Shown: positions 50,518 through 61,060, counted from the first letter of the stretch. The stretch is DNA of 64,000 bases from Nocardia inohanensis NBRC 100128 (GCF_001612945.1 NZ_BDBK01000002.1:868001-932000), one strand, 5' to 3'. Notes: generated by a model not told the origin, from the sequence alone. A program made the numbers and translations.

Positions 50518-51516
50518 GTGACTCGAGAACAAGCGGACACCGCACCCGGCACCGGCCTCCGGATCGCGGTACTGGTCGGCGGAGTCGGCGGCGCGCGTTT
50601 CCTGATGGGCGTGCGCGAACTGCTCCCCGGCGCGGACCTCACGGCCATCGTCAATGTCGGCGACGACGTCTGGATGCACGGCCTGCGTATCTGCCCTGAC
50701 CTGGACACCTGCATGTATACGCTGGGTGGCGGGATCGACACCGAACGCGGCTGGGGGCATGCCGACGAGACCTGGCACGCCAAGGAAGAGCTGGCGAAAT
50801 ACAACGCTCAGCCCGATTGGTTCGGACTGGGCGATCGCGATATCGCGACCCATCTCATTCGCTCCGAAATGCTGCGTCAGGGTTACCCGCTCTCGCAGGT
50901 CACCGAGGCCCTCTGCAATCGGTGGCAACCCGGTGTGAAACTGCTTCCGGCAACCGACGACCGGTGTGAAACACATGTAGTTATCGGCGACCCGGAGAAC
51001 CCTGGCGAACGTCGCGCGATCCATTTCCAAGAGTGGTGGGTGCGCTACCGAGCTAACGTCGAGACCCATGGATTCGTGACTATTGGGGCAGAACAAGCAA
51101 AACCCGGCCCCGGTGTGACCGAAATCATAGAGTCCGCTGACGTGGTTCTGCTGGCCCCTTCCAACCCCGTCGTGAGCGTCGGCGCGATCCTCGCGGTACC
51201 GGGCATTCGGGGCGCGCTGCGCACCACCGCCGCCAAGATCATCGGTCTCTCCCCGGTGATCGGCGGCAAGCCCCTGCGCGGTATGGCCGACGAATGCCTC
51301 TCCGTGATCGGCGTCGAGACCACCGCCGAAGCCGTCGGCAACCACTACGGATCCCGTTCCACCACAGGCATATTGGACGGCTGGCTGATCCACAGCACGG
51401 ACACCGCGGACATTCCCGGCGTCGAGGTCCGCAGCGTTCCCCTGATCATGAGCGATCCGGCCGCCACCGCCGAGATGGTGCGCGAGGCCCTCGATATCGC
51501 CGGGATCAAGCCGTGA
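50518..51516 (+). CDS. fbiA: 2-phospho-L-lactate / phosphoenolpyruvate transferase, F420 synthesis
   Basis: A 332-residue CofD/FbiA enzyme that transfers the (dehydro)phospholactyl group from the activated guanosine donor to the deazaflavin FO, giving (dehydro)F420-0. Motifs [51 protein letters not shown] and [17 protein letters not shown] match Rv3261. The GTG at 50518 gives the homolog length and lies 8 nt after a -10 box. Its TGA overlaps the fbiB start (GTGA), so the two are coupled. Confidence 0.95.
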   Translation: MTREQADTAPGTGLRIAVLVGGVGGARFLMGVRELLPGADLTAIVNVGDDVWMHGLRICPDLDTCMYTLGGGIDTERGWGHADETWHAKEELAKYNAQPDWFGLGDRDIATHLIRSEMLRQGYPLSQVTEALCNRWQPGVKLLPATDDRCETHVVIGDPENPGERRAIHFQEWWVRYRANVETHGFVTIGAEQAKPGPGVTEIIESADVVLLAPSNPVVSVGAILAVPGIRGALRTTAAKIIGLSPVIGGKPLRGMADECLSVIGVETTAEAVGNHYGSRSTTGILDGWLIHSTDTADIPGVEVRSVPLIMSDPAATAEMVREALDIAGIKP

Positions 51517-52937
51517 GCGGCGACGCCGGTGCGCCGGCTAGCGGCGTTGCGCCCGTGCGTGATTCGACCACGACCGCACCGGCCGGCGCCGCGCCACTGG
51601 GCGATCACGCTTCGGGTGGCGAGCTGACCATCCTTCCGGTGCGTGGTTTGCCGGAGTTCCGGCCGGGCGACGACCTCGCGGAAGCCATTGCGGCACAGGC
51701 GCCCTGGCTGCGCGACGGCGATGTGCTGGTGGTGACGAGCAAGATCGTTTCCAAGGCCGAGGGGCGCATCGTCGCAGCGCCCACCGACCCCGAAGCCCGC
51801 GATGCGTTCCGGCGGGAACTGGTGGCGCAGGAAGCGGTGCGGGTGCTGGCGCGCAAGAACCGCACCCTCATCACCGAGAACAAGCTCGGCATCGTGCAGG
51901 CCGCCTCCGGTATCGACGGTTCGAATGTCGAACAGGACGAATTGGTGCTGCTGCCGGTCGATCCCGACGCCAGTGCCAAGGCCTTGCGGACAGCGCTCGC
52001 CGAGCGGCTCGGCGTGCGGGTCGCGGTGGTCGTCACCGACACCATGGGCCGGGCCTGGCGCGTCGGCCAGACCGATGCGGCGATCGGCTCGTCCGGGCTG
52101 CGCGTCCTGCACGACTACGAGGGCGCGATCGACCGGCAGGGACACGAACTGCAAGTCACCCTGGTCGCCGTCGCCGATGAACTGGCCGCCGCCGCCGACC
52201 TGGTGAAGGGCAAACTCGGCGGCGTCCCGGTCGCGGTGGTGCGCGGCTTCGAATACGACGACGACGGTTCCAGCGCGGCGGCGCTGCTGCGCGGCGGCGA
52301 GGAAGACCTGTTCTGGCTGGGCACGGCGGAAGCCATCGAGCTCGGGCGCAATCAGGCTGTGCTGCTGCGCCGTTCGGTGCGGCGGTTCGCGGAGACCCCG
52401 GTCGAGCCGGAGGTGATCCGCGCCGCCGTCAGCGCCGCGCTGACCGCCCCCGCCCCGCATCACACCCGGCCGGTGCGCTTCGTCTGGCTGCGCAAGCGCG
52501 AACTGCGCGATCGGCTCCTGGAAGCCATGGCCGAGAAGTGGCGGGCCGACCTGCTCGGCGACGGGCGCGACCCGGAATCGGTGGAGCGGCGAGTCGCCCG
52601 CGGCCGCATCTTGTTCGACGCGCCCGAGGTGATCATCCCGTTCTGTGTGCCCGACGGCGCGCACGACTATCCGGACGAGACCCGGCGCGCGGCCGAGAAG
52701 ACCATGTTCACCGTGGCGGTGGGCGCGGCCGTGCAGGGCCTGCTGGTCTCTTTGGCCGTCAAGGGCGTCGGCAGCTGCTGGATCGGCTCGACCATCTTCG
52801 CGCCCGACGTCACCAGGGACGTCCTCGGTCTGGAAGCGGACTGGAATCCCTTGGGCGCGATCGCGATCGGCTATCCGCTGGAGGACCTCGTGCCGCGCGA
52901 GGCGCGCGAGACCGGGTTCGGGTTGGTGGAGCTGTGA
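51513..52937 (+). CDS. fbiB: bifunctional F420-0:gamma-glutamyl ligase / nitroreductase-fold protein
   Basis: A 474-residue FbiB. The N-terminal CofE-like ligase domain (about residues 30-275) adds glutamates to F420-0: [50 protein letters not shown]. The C-terminal FMN nitroreductase-fold domain (about 280-474) reduces dehydro-F420-0: [30 protein letters not shown]. Length and order match mycobacterial FbiB (Rv3262). The GTG start overlaps the fbiA stop. The NUDIX gene follows 31 bp later. Confidence 0.95.
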   Translation: MSGDAGAPASGVAPVRDSTTTAPAGAAPLGDHASGGELTILPVRGLPEFRPGDDLAEAIAAQAPWLRDGDVLVVTSKIVSKAEGRIVAAPTDPEARDAFRRELVAQEAVRVLARKNRTLITENKLGIVQAASGIDGSNVEQDELVLLPVDPDASAKALRTALAERLGVRVAVVVTDTMGRAWRVGQTDAAIGSSGLRVLHDYEGAIDRQGHELQVTLVAVADELAAAADLVKGKLGGVPVAVVRGFEYDDDGSSAAALLRGGEEDLFWLGTAEAIELGRNQAVLLRRSVRRFAETPVEPEVIRAAVSAALTAPAPHHTRPVRFVWLRKRELRDRLLEAMAEKWRADLLGDGRDPESVERRVARGRILFDAPEVIIPFCVPDGAHDYPDETRRAAEKTMFTVAVGAAVQGLLVSLAVKGVGSCWIGSTIFAPDVTRDVLGLEADWNPLGAIAIGYPLEDLVPREARETGFGLVEL

Positions 52938-52968
52938 GTCATTCGCCCGATTTCGCGGAGGTGCGGGC

Positions 52969-53490
52969 GTGAGCGCCGAATCCTTGCACAAGTCGGCGGT
53001 CGAGCTGCTCGAAACCTGGTCCCCGGCAACGGGTCCGGAGCAGTCCATCCGCGAGTCCATGCTCGCCTTCCTGGGCTCGGCCCCGCGCGGCTGCCTGCGC
53101 GAGCACGCCGCCGGCCATATCACCGCCTCCGCGGTGGTGTTCTCGCACGACGAGCGGGAAGTCCTGCTGACCCTGCATCCCCGCGTCGGCCGCTGGATCC
53201 AATTGGGTGGGCACTGCGAGGAATCCGACGATTCGGTCAGCGCCGCGGCTTTCCGCGAAGCCACCGAGGAGTCGGGCATCCCGGACCTGGTCCTGGAGCC
53301 CGGCCTCTACGGCGCGCAGGCGCACCCCATCACCTGCTCACTGGGTATCCCCACCCGGCACCTCGATCTGCTCTTCAAGATCAAGGCGCCGGCCGGGGCC
53401 GTCCCGGTGCGCAGCTCGGAATCCGACGACCTGCGCTGGTGGCCGGTGGACGCCCTGCCCGCCGACGCGGACGTGCTGCTGCTGCCGTAA
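52969..53490 (+). CDS. NUDIX hydrolase
   Basis: A 173-residue NUDIX-fold pyrophosphohydrolase. The box reads GGHCEESDDSVSAAAFREAT followed by EESGI, with the metal-binding Glu residues of REATEE present and one residue more than the classic spacing. The N-terminal extension of about 45 residues is helical. ASAVVFSHDEREVLLTLHP opens the domain. The substrate is unknown; a damaged nucleotide or a nucleoside-diphosphate-linked F420 intermediate is conceivable from the neighbourhood. The GTG at 52969 has GGAGG 7 nt upstream. Confidence 0.88.
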   Translation: MSAESLHKSAVELLETWSPATGPEQSIRESMLAFLGSAPRGCLREHAAGHITASAVVFSHDEREVLLTLHPRVGRWIQLGGHCEESDDSVSAAAFREATEESGIPDLVLEPGLYGAQAHPITCSLGIPTRHLDLLFKIKAPAGAVPVRSSESDDLRWWPVDALPADADVLLLP

Positions 53491-53509
53491 CCTTGAATGC
53501 TGTACACGT

Positions 53510-53658
53510 TCTCAGGGCGGGGTGAAATTCCCCACCGGCGGTAATGGCATCCGGACCGATCCGTTTGCACGAGCCCGCGAGCGCCACCCGCGAGGGTGGG
53601 TCAGCAGATTCCGGTGTGATCCCGGAGCCGACGGTCACAGTCCGGATGAAAGAGAACG
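53510..53658 (+). promoter_or_regulatory. FMN riboswitch (RFN element)
   Basis: Conserved RFN blocks are present in order: AGGGCGGGGTGAAATTCCCC, ACCGGCGGTAAT, GAGCCCGCGAGCG, GGGTCAGCAGATTCCGGTG, then TCCGGAGCC-like and GACGGTCACAGTCCGGATGA. They lie directly upstream of ribH. A GC-rich stem further down (CGGCAC 53659 / GTGCCG 53684) is a candidate expression platform before the Shine-Dalgarno sequence. FMN binding is expected to switch ribH off. Confidence 0.93.
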
Positions 53659-53741
53659 CGGCACCGGCCAGTCCGCTTCGCGCGTGCCGGCCTGTTCGCG
53701 TATTTCTGCCCTGGGTGACATCGCGAACAGGAGGAAATCCC

Positions 53742-54185
53742 ATGTCACCCACTACGAATCGAATCGCACTCGTCGCCGCCAACTGGCATGCCGAGATCGT
53801 CGACAAAGCCGTGGAAGCCTGCCGCGCGGGTCTGGCCGAGCGTGGCTATACCGACATCGACGTGATTCAGGTGCCCGGCGCCTTCGAAATCCCTTTGCAG
53901 GCCAAGCGTTTGGCGAACAGTGGCGCCTACGCGGCCGTCGCGGGCTGCGCGCTGGTGGTCGACGGCGGCATCTACCGGCACGATTTCGTCGCCTCGACGG
54001 TGGTGGACGCGCTCATGCGGGTGCAGCTGGAGACCGACGTGCCGGTGTTCTCCGCGGTGCTGACCCCGCACCACTTCCATGAGCACGCCGAGCATCTGGA
54101 GTACTTCGGGCGGCATTTCGAGAAGAAGGGCGCCGAGCTGGCGAACGCGATCGTGGCGACACTGGCCATCGACCTGAAGCTGTAG
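53742..54185 (+). CDS. ribH: 6,7-dimethyl-8-ribityllumazine synthase, RibH2 type
   Basis: A 147-residue lumazine synthase that condenses 5-amino-6-ribitylaminouracil with dihydroxybutanone phosphate, the penultimate riboflavin step. ANWHAEIVDKA holds the aromatic substrate stacking residue, VPGAFEIPLQAKRLA the phosphate contact, and YRHDFVASTVVD the catalytic His. The VVDGGIYRHDFVA and VLTPHHFHEHAEHLEY segments are of the RibH2 (decameric, Brucella/Mesorhizobium) type and not the common type, so a second ribH in a rib operon elsewhere is likely. It is preceded by an FMN riboswitch and by GGAGG. It stands alone. Confidence 0.92.
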   Translation: MSPTTNRIALVAANWHAEIVDKAVEACRAGLAERGYTDIDVIQVPGAFEIPLQAKRLANSGAYAAVAGCALVVDGGIYRHDFVASTVVDALMRVQLETDVPVFSAVLTPHHFHEHAEHLEYFGRHFEKKGAELANAIVATLAIDLKL

Positions 54186-54192
54186 CGGTGGA

Positions 54193-54236
54193 AAACCGCC
54201 CGGCGCGCAACGGGGGGAGTGCGCGCCGGGCGGTTT
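54193..54236. terminator. bidirectional terminator between ribH and dctA
   Basis: A 17-bp perfect stem (AAACCGCCCGGCGCGCA / TGCGCGCCGGGCGGTTT), flanked by A-rich bases on the left and TTT on the right, between two convergent genes. Confidence 0.85.
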
Positions 54237-54263
54237 CTGGTCCCGACCCTGGGTGGGTAGGGT

Positions 54264-55631
54264 TCAGGCCGGGACCAGGCTCTTGTCGGCCGGAGCCGCG
54301 GTGGGGTGCTCGTCGATCATGGTGGTCTCGTCGAAGGGCAGCTGCTTGTCCAGCACCGCCCGGACCCGATCCTTGTCGATGGTCTTGGTCCAGGTGCCGA
54401 CCAGCACGGTGGCGACCGCATTGCCCGAGAAGTTGGTCAGCGCACGGGCTTCGGACATGAACCGGTCGATGCCGACGATCAGGCCGACGCCGTCCAGCAG
54501 CTCCGGGCGATGACTCTGGAGACCGCCGGCCAGTGTGGCCAGGCCGGCGCCTGTCACACCGGCCGCGCCCTTGGACGCCACGATCATGAACACCAGCAGG
54601 CCCAGCTGCTCGGTCCAGGACAGCGGCTTGCCCATGGCATCGGCGACGAAGAGGGTCGCCATGGTCAGGTAGATGGCGGTGCCGTCCAGATTGAACGAAT
54701 AACCGGTCGGCACAACGACACCCACGGTGGTGCGCTCCACGCCCAGATGCTCCATCTTGGCGATGAGGCGCGGGAACGCGGACTCCGAGGACGAGGTGGC
54801 GACGATGAGCAGATACTCCCGCGCCAGGTAGCGGCAGAGCTTGAAGATCGACACTCCGGCCACCGCGCGCAGCAGCGTGCCCAGCACGCCGAAGATGAAC
54901 AGCACGCAGGTGAGATAGAAGGCGACCATGAGCAGGGCCAGCTGTTTGACCGCGTCGAGTCCGGTGCGCGCCACCACATTCGCCATGGCGCCGAACGCGC
55001 CGATCGGGGCCAGCCACAGGATCATGGTCAGCACCCGGAAGACCAGCTGCTGGATCAGGCCGACGGCGCGCAGCAGCGGTTCACCCTTCGCGCCCATGGC
55101 CTGAATGCCGAAGCCGACCAGCAGTGCCACGAACAGCGCCTGGAGCACCTTGCCGGAGGTCAGCGACGAGACCAGCGTGGTCGGCACGATCTCCTTGACG
55201 AAATCCCAAGTGCCGCCCGCGGATTGCGCGTCCTTGGCGTACTTGGCGACCTCCTTGGCGTGTGCGGCGACGTTCAGCCCGTCGCCCGGATGCAGCAGAT
55301 TGCCCACCACCAAGCCGATGGCCAGCGCCGCCGTGGACATGATCAGGAAGTAGCCGAGCGCCAGCCCGCCGATCTTGCCGACCCGCGCCGCGGCCCGCAC
55401 CGAGCCGATGCCGAGCACGATGGTGCAGAAGATGACCGGCGCGATCATCATCTTGATCAGGTTCACGAACAGGGTGCCCAGTTCGCCCACCGATTTGCCG
55501 AACCCGGGGGCCAGCCAGCCGACCAGGACGCCCGCGACCACCGCCACGATGACGGCCAGATACAGCCAATGCGTGCGATCCCGCTGCTTCGGCGCCGCAG
55601 CGGGGGATAGCGCTGTTGTCGATTCACTCAA
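54264..55631 (-). CDS. dctA: C4-dicarboxylate (or glutamate) : cation symporter
   Basis: A 455-residue DAACS-family symporter with eight helices and two re-entrant loops. Hallmarks are ATSSSESAFPRL in hairpin 1, the unwound helix 7 motif YSFNLDGTAIYL, hairpin 2 ASKGAAGVTGAG and the helix 8 LTNFSGNAVATVLVG. The last contains the Asn that binds substrate; a threonine/aspartate pattern would be needed to distinguish dicarboxylates from glutamate. The start is TTG 55631 with GGAGG 10 nt upstream. The divergent CitA/CitB-type two-component pair strongly suggests regulation by external C4-dicarboxylate or citrate. Confidence 0.9.
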   Translation of the reverse strand: MSESTTALSPAAAPKQRDRTHWLYLAVIVAVVAGVLVGWLAPGFGKSVGELGTLFVNLIKMMIAPVIFCTIVLGIGSVRAAARVGKIGGLALGYFLIMSTAALAIGLVVGNLLHPGDGLNVAAHAKEVAKYAKDAQSAGGTWDFVKEIVPTTLVSSLTSGKVLQALFVALLVGFGIQAMGAKGEPLLRAVGLIQQLVFRVLTMILWLAPIGAFGAMANVVARTGLDAVKQLALLMVAFYLTCVLFIFGVLGTLLRAVAGVSIFKLCRYLAREYLLIVATSSSESAFPRLIAKMEHLGVERTTVGVVVPTGYSFNLDGTAIYLTMATLFVADAMGKPLSWTEQLGLLVFMIVASKGAAGVTGAGLATLAGGLQSHRPELLDGVGLIVGIDRFMSEARALTNFSGNAVATVLVGTWTKTIDKDRVRAVLDKQLPFDETTMIDEHPTAAPADKSLVPA

Positions 55632-55786
55632 TTTCGGAAAGCCTCCGGGTACCGCCTGGTGTGAGCCCGCTCACGTACTTGTATAGAGAATGATGGCCTG
55701 GGCAGTGATACGGGTCACTGTTTCGTACATTGTGTTCACGCGGCGGGTCATGGTCTCGCCGCGCGCAGGGTTTTCTCGGAGGCGTG
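55632..55786. promoter_or_regulatory. divergent control region of dctA and the two-component genes
   Basis: A 155-bp intergenic region between the divergent symporter and sensor kinase genes. It is expected to hold both promoters and the response-regulator sites. No clear palindrome was recognised by eye. Confidence 0.45.
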
Positions 55787-57361
55787 GTGAGTGGTCTGAG
55801 CAGGCGGCCCCGGCGTGGGCGAACCCTGGCCGGGCAGGTGTTCGTGGTGCAACTGGTGGTGCTGGCGGTGGTGATCGCCACCGGTACGGCGCTGGCTGTC
55901 TTACGTTTACGCAGCGCCCAGGACGACGCCATCCGGGTGCAGGTCACCGATATCGCCGTCAGCGTCGCCCGCGCCCCCTCCACCGTGACCGGCGTGCGCG
56001 CCCCGAACCCGACCACCCTGCTGCAACCGGTCACCGAGAGCATTCGCCAGGCGACCGGCGTGGACTTCATCGTGGTGATGGCCCCCGACCGCACCCGCTA
56101 CACCCACACCGACACCACCCGCATCGGCCAGCCCTTCAGCGGCAATATCGATCGCGCGCTGGCGGGGGAGACCTTCACCGAGACCTACACGGGCACACTG
56201 GGTCCCTCGATTCGCGCCGTCACCCCGGTTCGCGATGCCGACGGCCGCATCATCGCGCTGGTGTCGGCGGGCGTCACCCGCGCGCACATCGGCGATCAGG
56301 TGCGGGCGCAGCTGCCCACCATCCTGGCCGTCGCGGCCGCGGGCCTGGCGGTGGTGACGCTGGGCTCACTGTTGTTGCGGCGCAGGCTGTTGCGGCAGAC
56401 CCACGGGCTCGGGACCGACGAACTACGCGCGCTGTACGAGCATCACGACGCCGTGCTGCACTCGGTGCACGAGGGGCTGCTGGTGTTCGGCCGGGACGGT
56501 GAGCGCCTGGAAGTGGTGAACGACGAGGCCCGGCGACTGCTCGACCTGCCCGACGGAACGATCACCCGCTCCGATCTCCCGGTGTCGTTGCAGCGCTTGG
56601 GAACCGGCGTGGTGCGCGATGAGATGCACGTGACCGCCGACCGGGTGCTGGTGGTGAATCAGGACGAGGTGGAGCACGACGGCCGCCGCATCGGCACCGT
56701 GCTCACCCTGCGCGATCACACCGAATTACGGGACGTGCTGGGCGAATTGGATTCGGTGCGGGATTTCGCCGAATCCCTGCGCGCCCAAGCGCACGAGGCC
56801 GCCAATCGGCTGCACACCGTGATCAGCATGGTGGAGCTGGGCCGTCCGGAGGACGCGGTGGACTTCGCGACCGCCGAACTCGAACTCTCCCAAGCCCTCA
56901 TCGACCGGCTCACCAGCGCGGTCTCCGAACCGGCGGTGGTGGCGCTGCTGCTGGGCAAGGTGGAGAAGGCCGCCGAGCAGGGCGTGGAATTGACCGTCAC
57001 CGGCGATACCGTGGTCGATTCGGTGGAGCCGCTCACCGCGCACGAAATGGTCACGCTGCTGGGCAATCTCATCGACAACGCGGTGGACGCGGTGCACCAC
57101 GACGAGGACGCCTGGGTGGAAGTGACGGTGCGCAGTGATGCCGCGGAACTGTATGTGCGCGTGGCCGACAGCGGTCCGGGCATGTCCGAGGAGGTGTTCA
57201 CGCGCGCCACCGAACGCGGGTACTCCACCAAGACCGATCATCACGGCCTGGGGCTGGCGCTGGTGCGGCGGCTGGTGGCGCGGCGGGGCGGGGAGCTGCG
57301 CGCACAGTCGGAGCCGGAATCGGCGGTGCTGGTGGTCTTTTCGCGGGACGGCCGGCGATGA
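55787..57361 (+). CDS. sensor histidine kinase, CitA/DcuS family
   Basis: A 524-residue membrane kinase. Helix 1 (about residues 15-40), an extracytoplasmic PAS/sCache sensor (about 45-165, with RPVTxxR-like and FTETYTGTLG segments), helix 2 (about 168-190), a cytosolic PAS domain (about 205-310), then the dimerisation helix LRAQAHEAANRLHTV whose His is the phospho-acceptor, and a HATPase with LIDNAVDAV and DSGPGMSEEVF. Members sense citrate or C4-dicarboxylates. The start GTG 55787 has GGAGG 4 nt upstream; GTG 55784 is possible. Its stop overlaps the regulator start (ATGA). It faces dctA. Confidence 0.9.
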   Translation: MSGLSRRPRRGRTLAGQVFVVQLVVLAVVIATGTALAVLRLRSAQDDAIRVQVTDIAVSVARAPSTVTGVRAPNPTTLLQPVTESIRQATGVDFIVVMAPDRTRYTHTDTTRIGQPFSGNIDRALAGETFTETYTGTLGPSIRAVTPVRDADGRIIALVSAGVTRAHIGDQVRAQLPTILAVAAAGLAVVTLGSLLLRRRLLRQTHGLGTDELRALYEHHDAVLHSVHEGLLVFGRDGERLEVVNDEARRLLDLPDGTITRSDLPVSLQRLGTGVVRDEMHVTADRVLVVNQDEVEHDGRRIGTVLTLRDHTELRDVLGELDSVRDFAESLRAQAHEAANRLHTVISMVELGRPEDAVDFATAELELSQALIDRLTSAVSEPAVVALLLGKVEKAAEQGVELTVTGDTVVDSVEPLTAHEMVTLLGNLIDNAVDAVHHDEDAWVEVTVRSDAAELYVRVADSGPGMSEEVFTRATERGYSTKTDHHGLGLALVRRLVARRGGELRAQSEPESAVLVVFSRDGRR

Positions 57362-58050
57362 TCCGGGTGCTGATCGTCGAGGACGATCCGAAAATCGCGG
57401 CGGCGCATCGGTCTTACGTCGAACGGTTGCCGGGCTTCACGGTCGTGGAAGTGGTGCACACCGGCAAGGACGCGATCGCAGCCGCCGGGAAGTCACAAAC
57501 CGATTGCGATCCGGTGGATTTGGTGTTGATGGATATCGGTTTACCGGATATGAGCGGCCTGGCGGTTGCTGCGGCCCTCGCCGGACTGCGTCCGCGCCCC
57601 GATGTCATCGCGGTGACCTCCGCGCGGGATCTGGCCATGGTGCGGGCCGCGGTCGCGCACGGCGTGGTGCTGTATCTGTTGAAGCCGTTCACCTTCGCGG
57701 CATTCCGCGAGAAGCTCGATCGCTATCTCCGATATCGGGCCGCGCTGCCGGCGGGGGAGGCGGCGGTCTCGCAACAGGACATCGACCGCGCCTTCGGTGC
57801 GCTGCGAACGTCGGATCATCGTGCGACCTCGCCGAAAGGCATTGCGCCGCAGACCATGGATGAGGTGGCGCGAGCGGTACGGGCAAACCCCGGCGGGTTG
57901 TCCGCCGGGGAAGTCGGGCGCGCCGTCGGCGTTTCGCGGGTTACCGCTTGGCGATACCTGGAACGTATGGCCGAAGACGGTGTGGTGGAACGGCGAACCG
58001 ACTACGGTCGGACCGGGCGGCCACAGGTTCGTTACGTCTGGTCCCACTGA
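57358..58050 (+). CDS. response regulator, CitB/DcuR family
   Basis: A 230-residue regulator. The receiver domain (about residues 1-125) has acidic EDDP, phospho-acceptor Asp in LMDIGLPD, the Thr/Ser switch in VTSARDL and Lys in LLKPF. The C-terminal winged-type helix-turn-helix reads GLSAGEVGRAVGVSRVTAWR. This domain pairing and the CitA-type kinase upstream indicate control of a carboxylate uptake gene, most probably dctA next door. ATG 57358 overlaps the kinase stop by 4 bp. Confidence 0.92.
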   Translation: MIRVLIVEDDPKIAAAHRSYVERLPGFTVVEVVHTGKDAIAAAGKSQTDCDPVDLVLMDIGLPDMSGLAVAAALAGLRPRPDVIAVTSARDLAMVRAAVAHGVVLYLLKPFTFAAFREKLDRYLRYRAALPAGEAAVSQQDIDRAFGALRTSDHRATSPKGIAPQTMDEVARAVRANPGGLSAGEVGRAVGVSRVTAWRYLERMAEDGVVERRTDYGRTGRPQVRYVWSH

Positions 58051-58169
58051 GCGGTTGCTCATCGCAGGTTTGCAGGTGATGTGCGGTGACCGACACCACA
58101 GCGACGGTAGCGCGAGAACAGACCGTCCTGGTTGTAACGGTTGCCACCTTCGCCACTCAAAATGTTCTG

Positions 58170-58180
58170 TAACGGCGTTA
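58170..58180. promoter_or_regulatory. 11-bp palindrome upstream of the alkane hydroxylase gene
   Basis: TAACG-G-CGTTA, a perfect palindrome 56 bp before the GTG at 58237 and close to AT-rich bases (TGTACATATCTAG) that could be a -10 region. It may be an operator; the regulator is unknown. Confidence 0.35.
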
Positions 58181-58236
58181 GTGTCTGTACATATCTAGCT
58201 GCGAAGTTATAGAGGTATCTGATTAGCGGGGCAAAC

Positions 58237-59400
58237 GTGCAAAAGGTCGGCAAACGGTCCAGTTCGCCGGATTCCAAACGACACTTGTGGTTCCTGGGGC
58301 TCATCGCCCCGGCGAGTGCGTTGCTGCCCTCACAGTTGGTGCTGTGGACCGACTATGAGGTCTTCTGGTGGATAGGCCCCATCATCGTTCTCATAGTGAT
58401 TCCCGTCCTGGATTGGGTCGTCGGCGAAGACGGCAGCAATCCCAGGGACGAGGACTACGAGCTACTCAGCAACGACCGGTACTACCGGTGGTGCACCTAC
58501 CTGTTCCTGCCGGTGCAGCTCATCGGCCTGATCATCGCGTCCGCCATGTGGGCCGGGACCGACCTGTCCACGGTGGACAAGCTCGGGCTCGCGGCCACCC
58601 TCGGCTTCGTCAGTGGCATCGGCATCAACGCGGCCCATGAGCTCGGTCATCGCTCCGAGCAACTGGAGCGCTGGTTGTCGAAAATCGCTCTGGCACAGTC
58701 GGGTTACGGTCATTTCTTCGTCGAGCACAACCGGGGGCATCACGCCCGGGTGGCCACGCCCACCGATCCCGCCAGCGCCCGGCTGGGGGAATCGCTGTGG
58801 GAGTTCCTGCCGCGCAGCGTGATCGGCGGCTTCCGGTCCGGTATCGGCATCGAACGGGACCGGCTGCGCCGCAAGGGGCACGGCTGGTTCTCGGTCCACA
58901 ATCACATCCTGCAAGCCTGGTCGATGACCCTGGTGCTCTTCGGCGCCCTGATCGCGATCTTCGGCTGGGCCGTGCTGCCCTGGCTGCTGCTCCAGGCCGT
59001 CATCGGCGTCGGCCTGCTGGAGACCGTCAACTACGTGGAGCACTACGGCCTGCTGCGCCGTCGCCGTCCCAATGGCCGCTGGGCCCGTACCTCGCCCCGC
59101 GACAGCTGGAACAGCGACCGCCTGGTCACCAATATCTTCCTGTTCCACCTGCAACGGCACAGTGACCATCACGCCAATCCGGGACGCCGGTACCAGACGC
59201 TCCGGACCTCCGAAGAGGCTCCGCAGCTTCCGGCGGGGTATGCCACGATGCTCTTGCTGGCGGCCGTCCCGCCGCTGTGGCGTTTCGTGATGGACCGCCG
59301 GGTGCTCGCGCACTACGGCGGGGATGTCAGCCTGGCCAATATCCAGCCGCGCAAGCGGGAGCGGATCCTGGTGCGGCACCGGCTGACCGCCGCGGCGTGA
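58237..59400 (+). CDS. alkB: AlkB-type integral-membrane alkane 1-monooxygenase
   Basis: A 387-residue di-iron membrane hydroxylase with about six helices. It hydroxylates medium-chain alkanes at the terminal carbon, using electrons from rubredoxin. All four His boxes are present: HELGHR, EHNRGHH, NYVEHYGLLR and LQRHSDHHA. Length is typical. In mycobacteria and rhodococci, rubredoxin genes and a TetR gene normally follow, but here the next gene is sahH; electron carriers must be elsewhere. The start is GTG 58237 (GGGG 5 nt upstream). A strong hairpin follows the stop. Confidence 0.93.
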   Translation: MQKVGKRSSSPDSKRHLWFLGLIAPASALLPSQLVLWTDYEVFWWIGPIIVLIVIPVLDWVVGEDGSNPRDEDYELLSNDRYYRWCTYLFLPVQLIGLIIASAMWAGTDLSTVDKLGLAATLGFVSGIGINAAHELGHRSEQLERWLSKIALAQSGYGHFFVEHNRGHHARVATPTDPASARLGESLWEFLPRSVIGGFRSGIGIERDRLRRKGHGWFSVHNHILQAWSMTLVLFGALIAIFGWAVLPWLLLQAVIGVGLLETVNYVEHYGLLRRRRPNGRWARTSPRDSWNSDRLVTNIFLFHLQRHSDHHANPGRRYQTLRTSEEAPQLPAGYATMLLLAAVPPLWRFVMDRRVLAHYGGDVSLANIQPRKRERILVRHRLTAAA

Positions 59401-59425
59401 TCGGCGCGGTGTAATCGACAAAGGC

Positions 59426-59460
59426 AGGCAAGCGTGCGTACAGTGTACGCACGCTTGCCT
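59426..59460 (+). terminator. terminator of alkB
   Basis: A 16-bp perfect stem (AGGCAAGCGTGCGTAC / GTACGCACGCTTGCCT) with a 3-nt loop, followed by TGCC; it separates alkB from sahH. Confidence 0.8.
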
Positions 59461-59491
59461 TGCCGCATGTCCGTCTCCAGGTCGGACCGTC

Positions 59492-59497
59492 TAGCCT
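59492..59497 (+). promoter_or_regulatory. candidate -10 box (TAGCCT) of sahH
   Basis: A TANNNT hexamer about 30 nt before ATG 59528, followed by an AGGAGAGG ribosome-binding site at 59517-59524. It supports a leadered transcript starting near 59504. Confidence 0.35.
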
Positions 59498-59527
59498 TTA
59501 GGGCAAGCAGCCGACCAGGAGAGGCAG

Positions 59528-61003
<1,476 letters not shown>

Positions 61004-61028
61004 GCGGAACTGGCTGTAAGGCAGTCTG

Positions 61029-61060
61029 AGCGGGCCGGTCGCGAACGCGACCGGCCCGCT
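61029..61060 (+). terminator. terminator of sahH
   Basis: A 15-bp perfect stem (AGCGGGCCGGTCGCG / CGCGACCGGCCCGCT) with a 2-nt loop, 25 bp after the sahH stop. Confidence 0.82.

Noticed and set aside
51345..53279. Minus-strand open frame opposite fbiB
   Set aside because: Shadow; fbiA, fbiB and the NUDIX gene on the plus strand have clear motifs.
59461..59527. SAH riboswitch upstream of sahH
   Set aside because: The 67-bp leader is too short and lacks the conserved pseudoknot sequences; a normal promoter and ribosome-binding site explain it.
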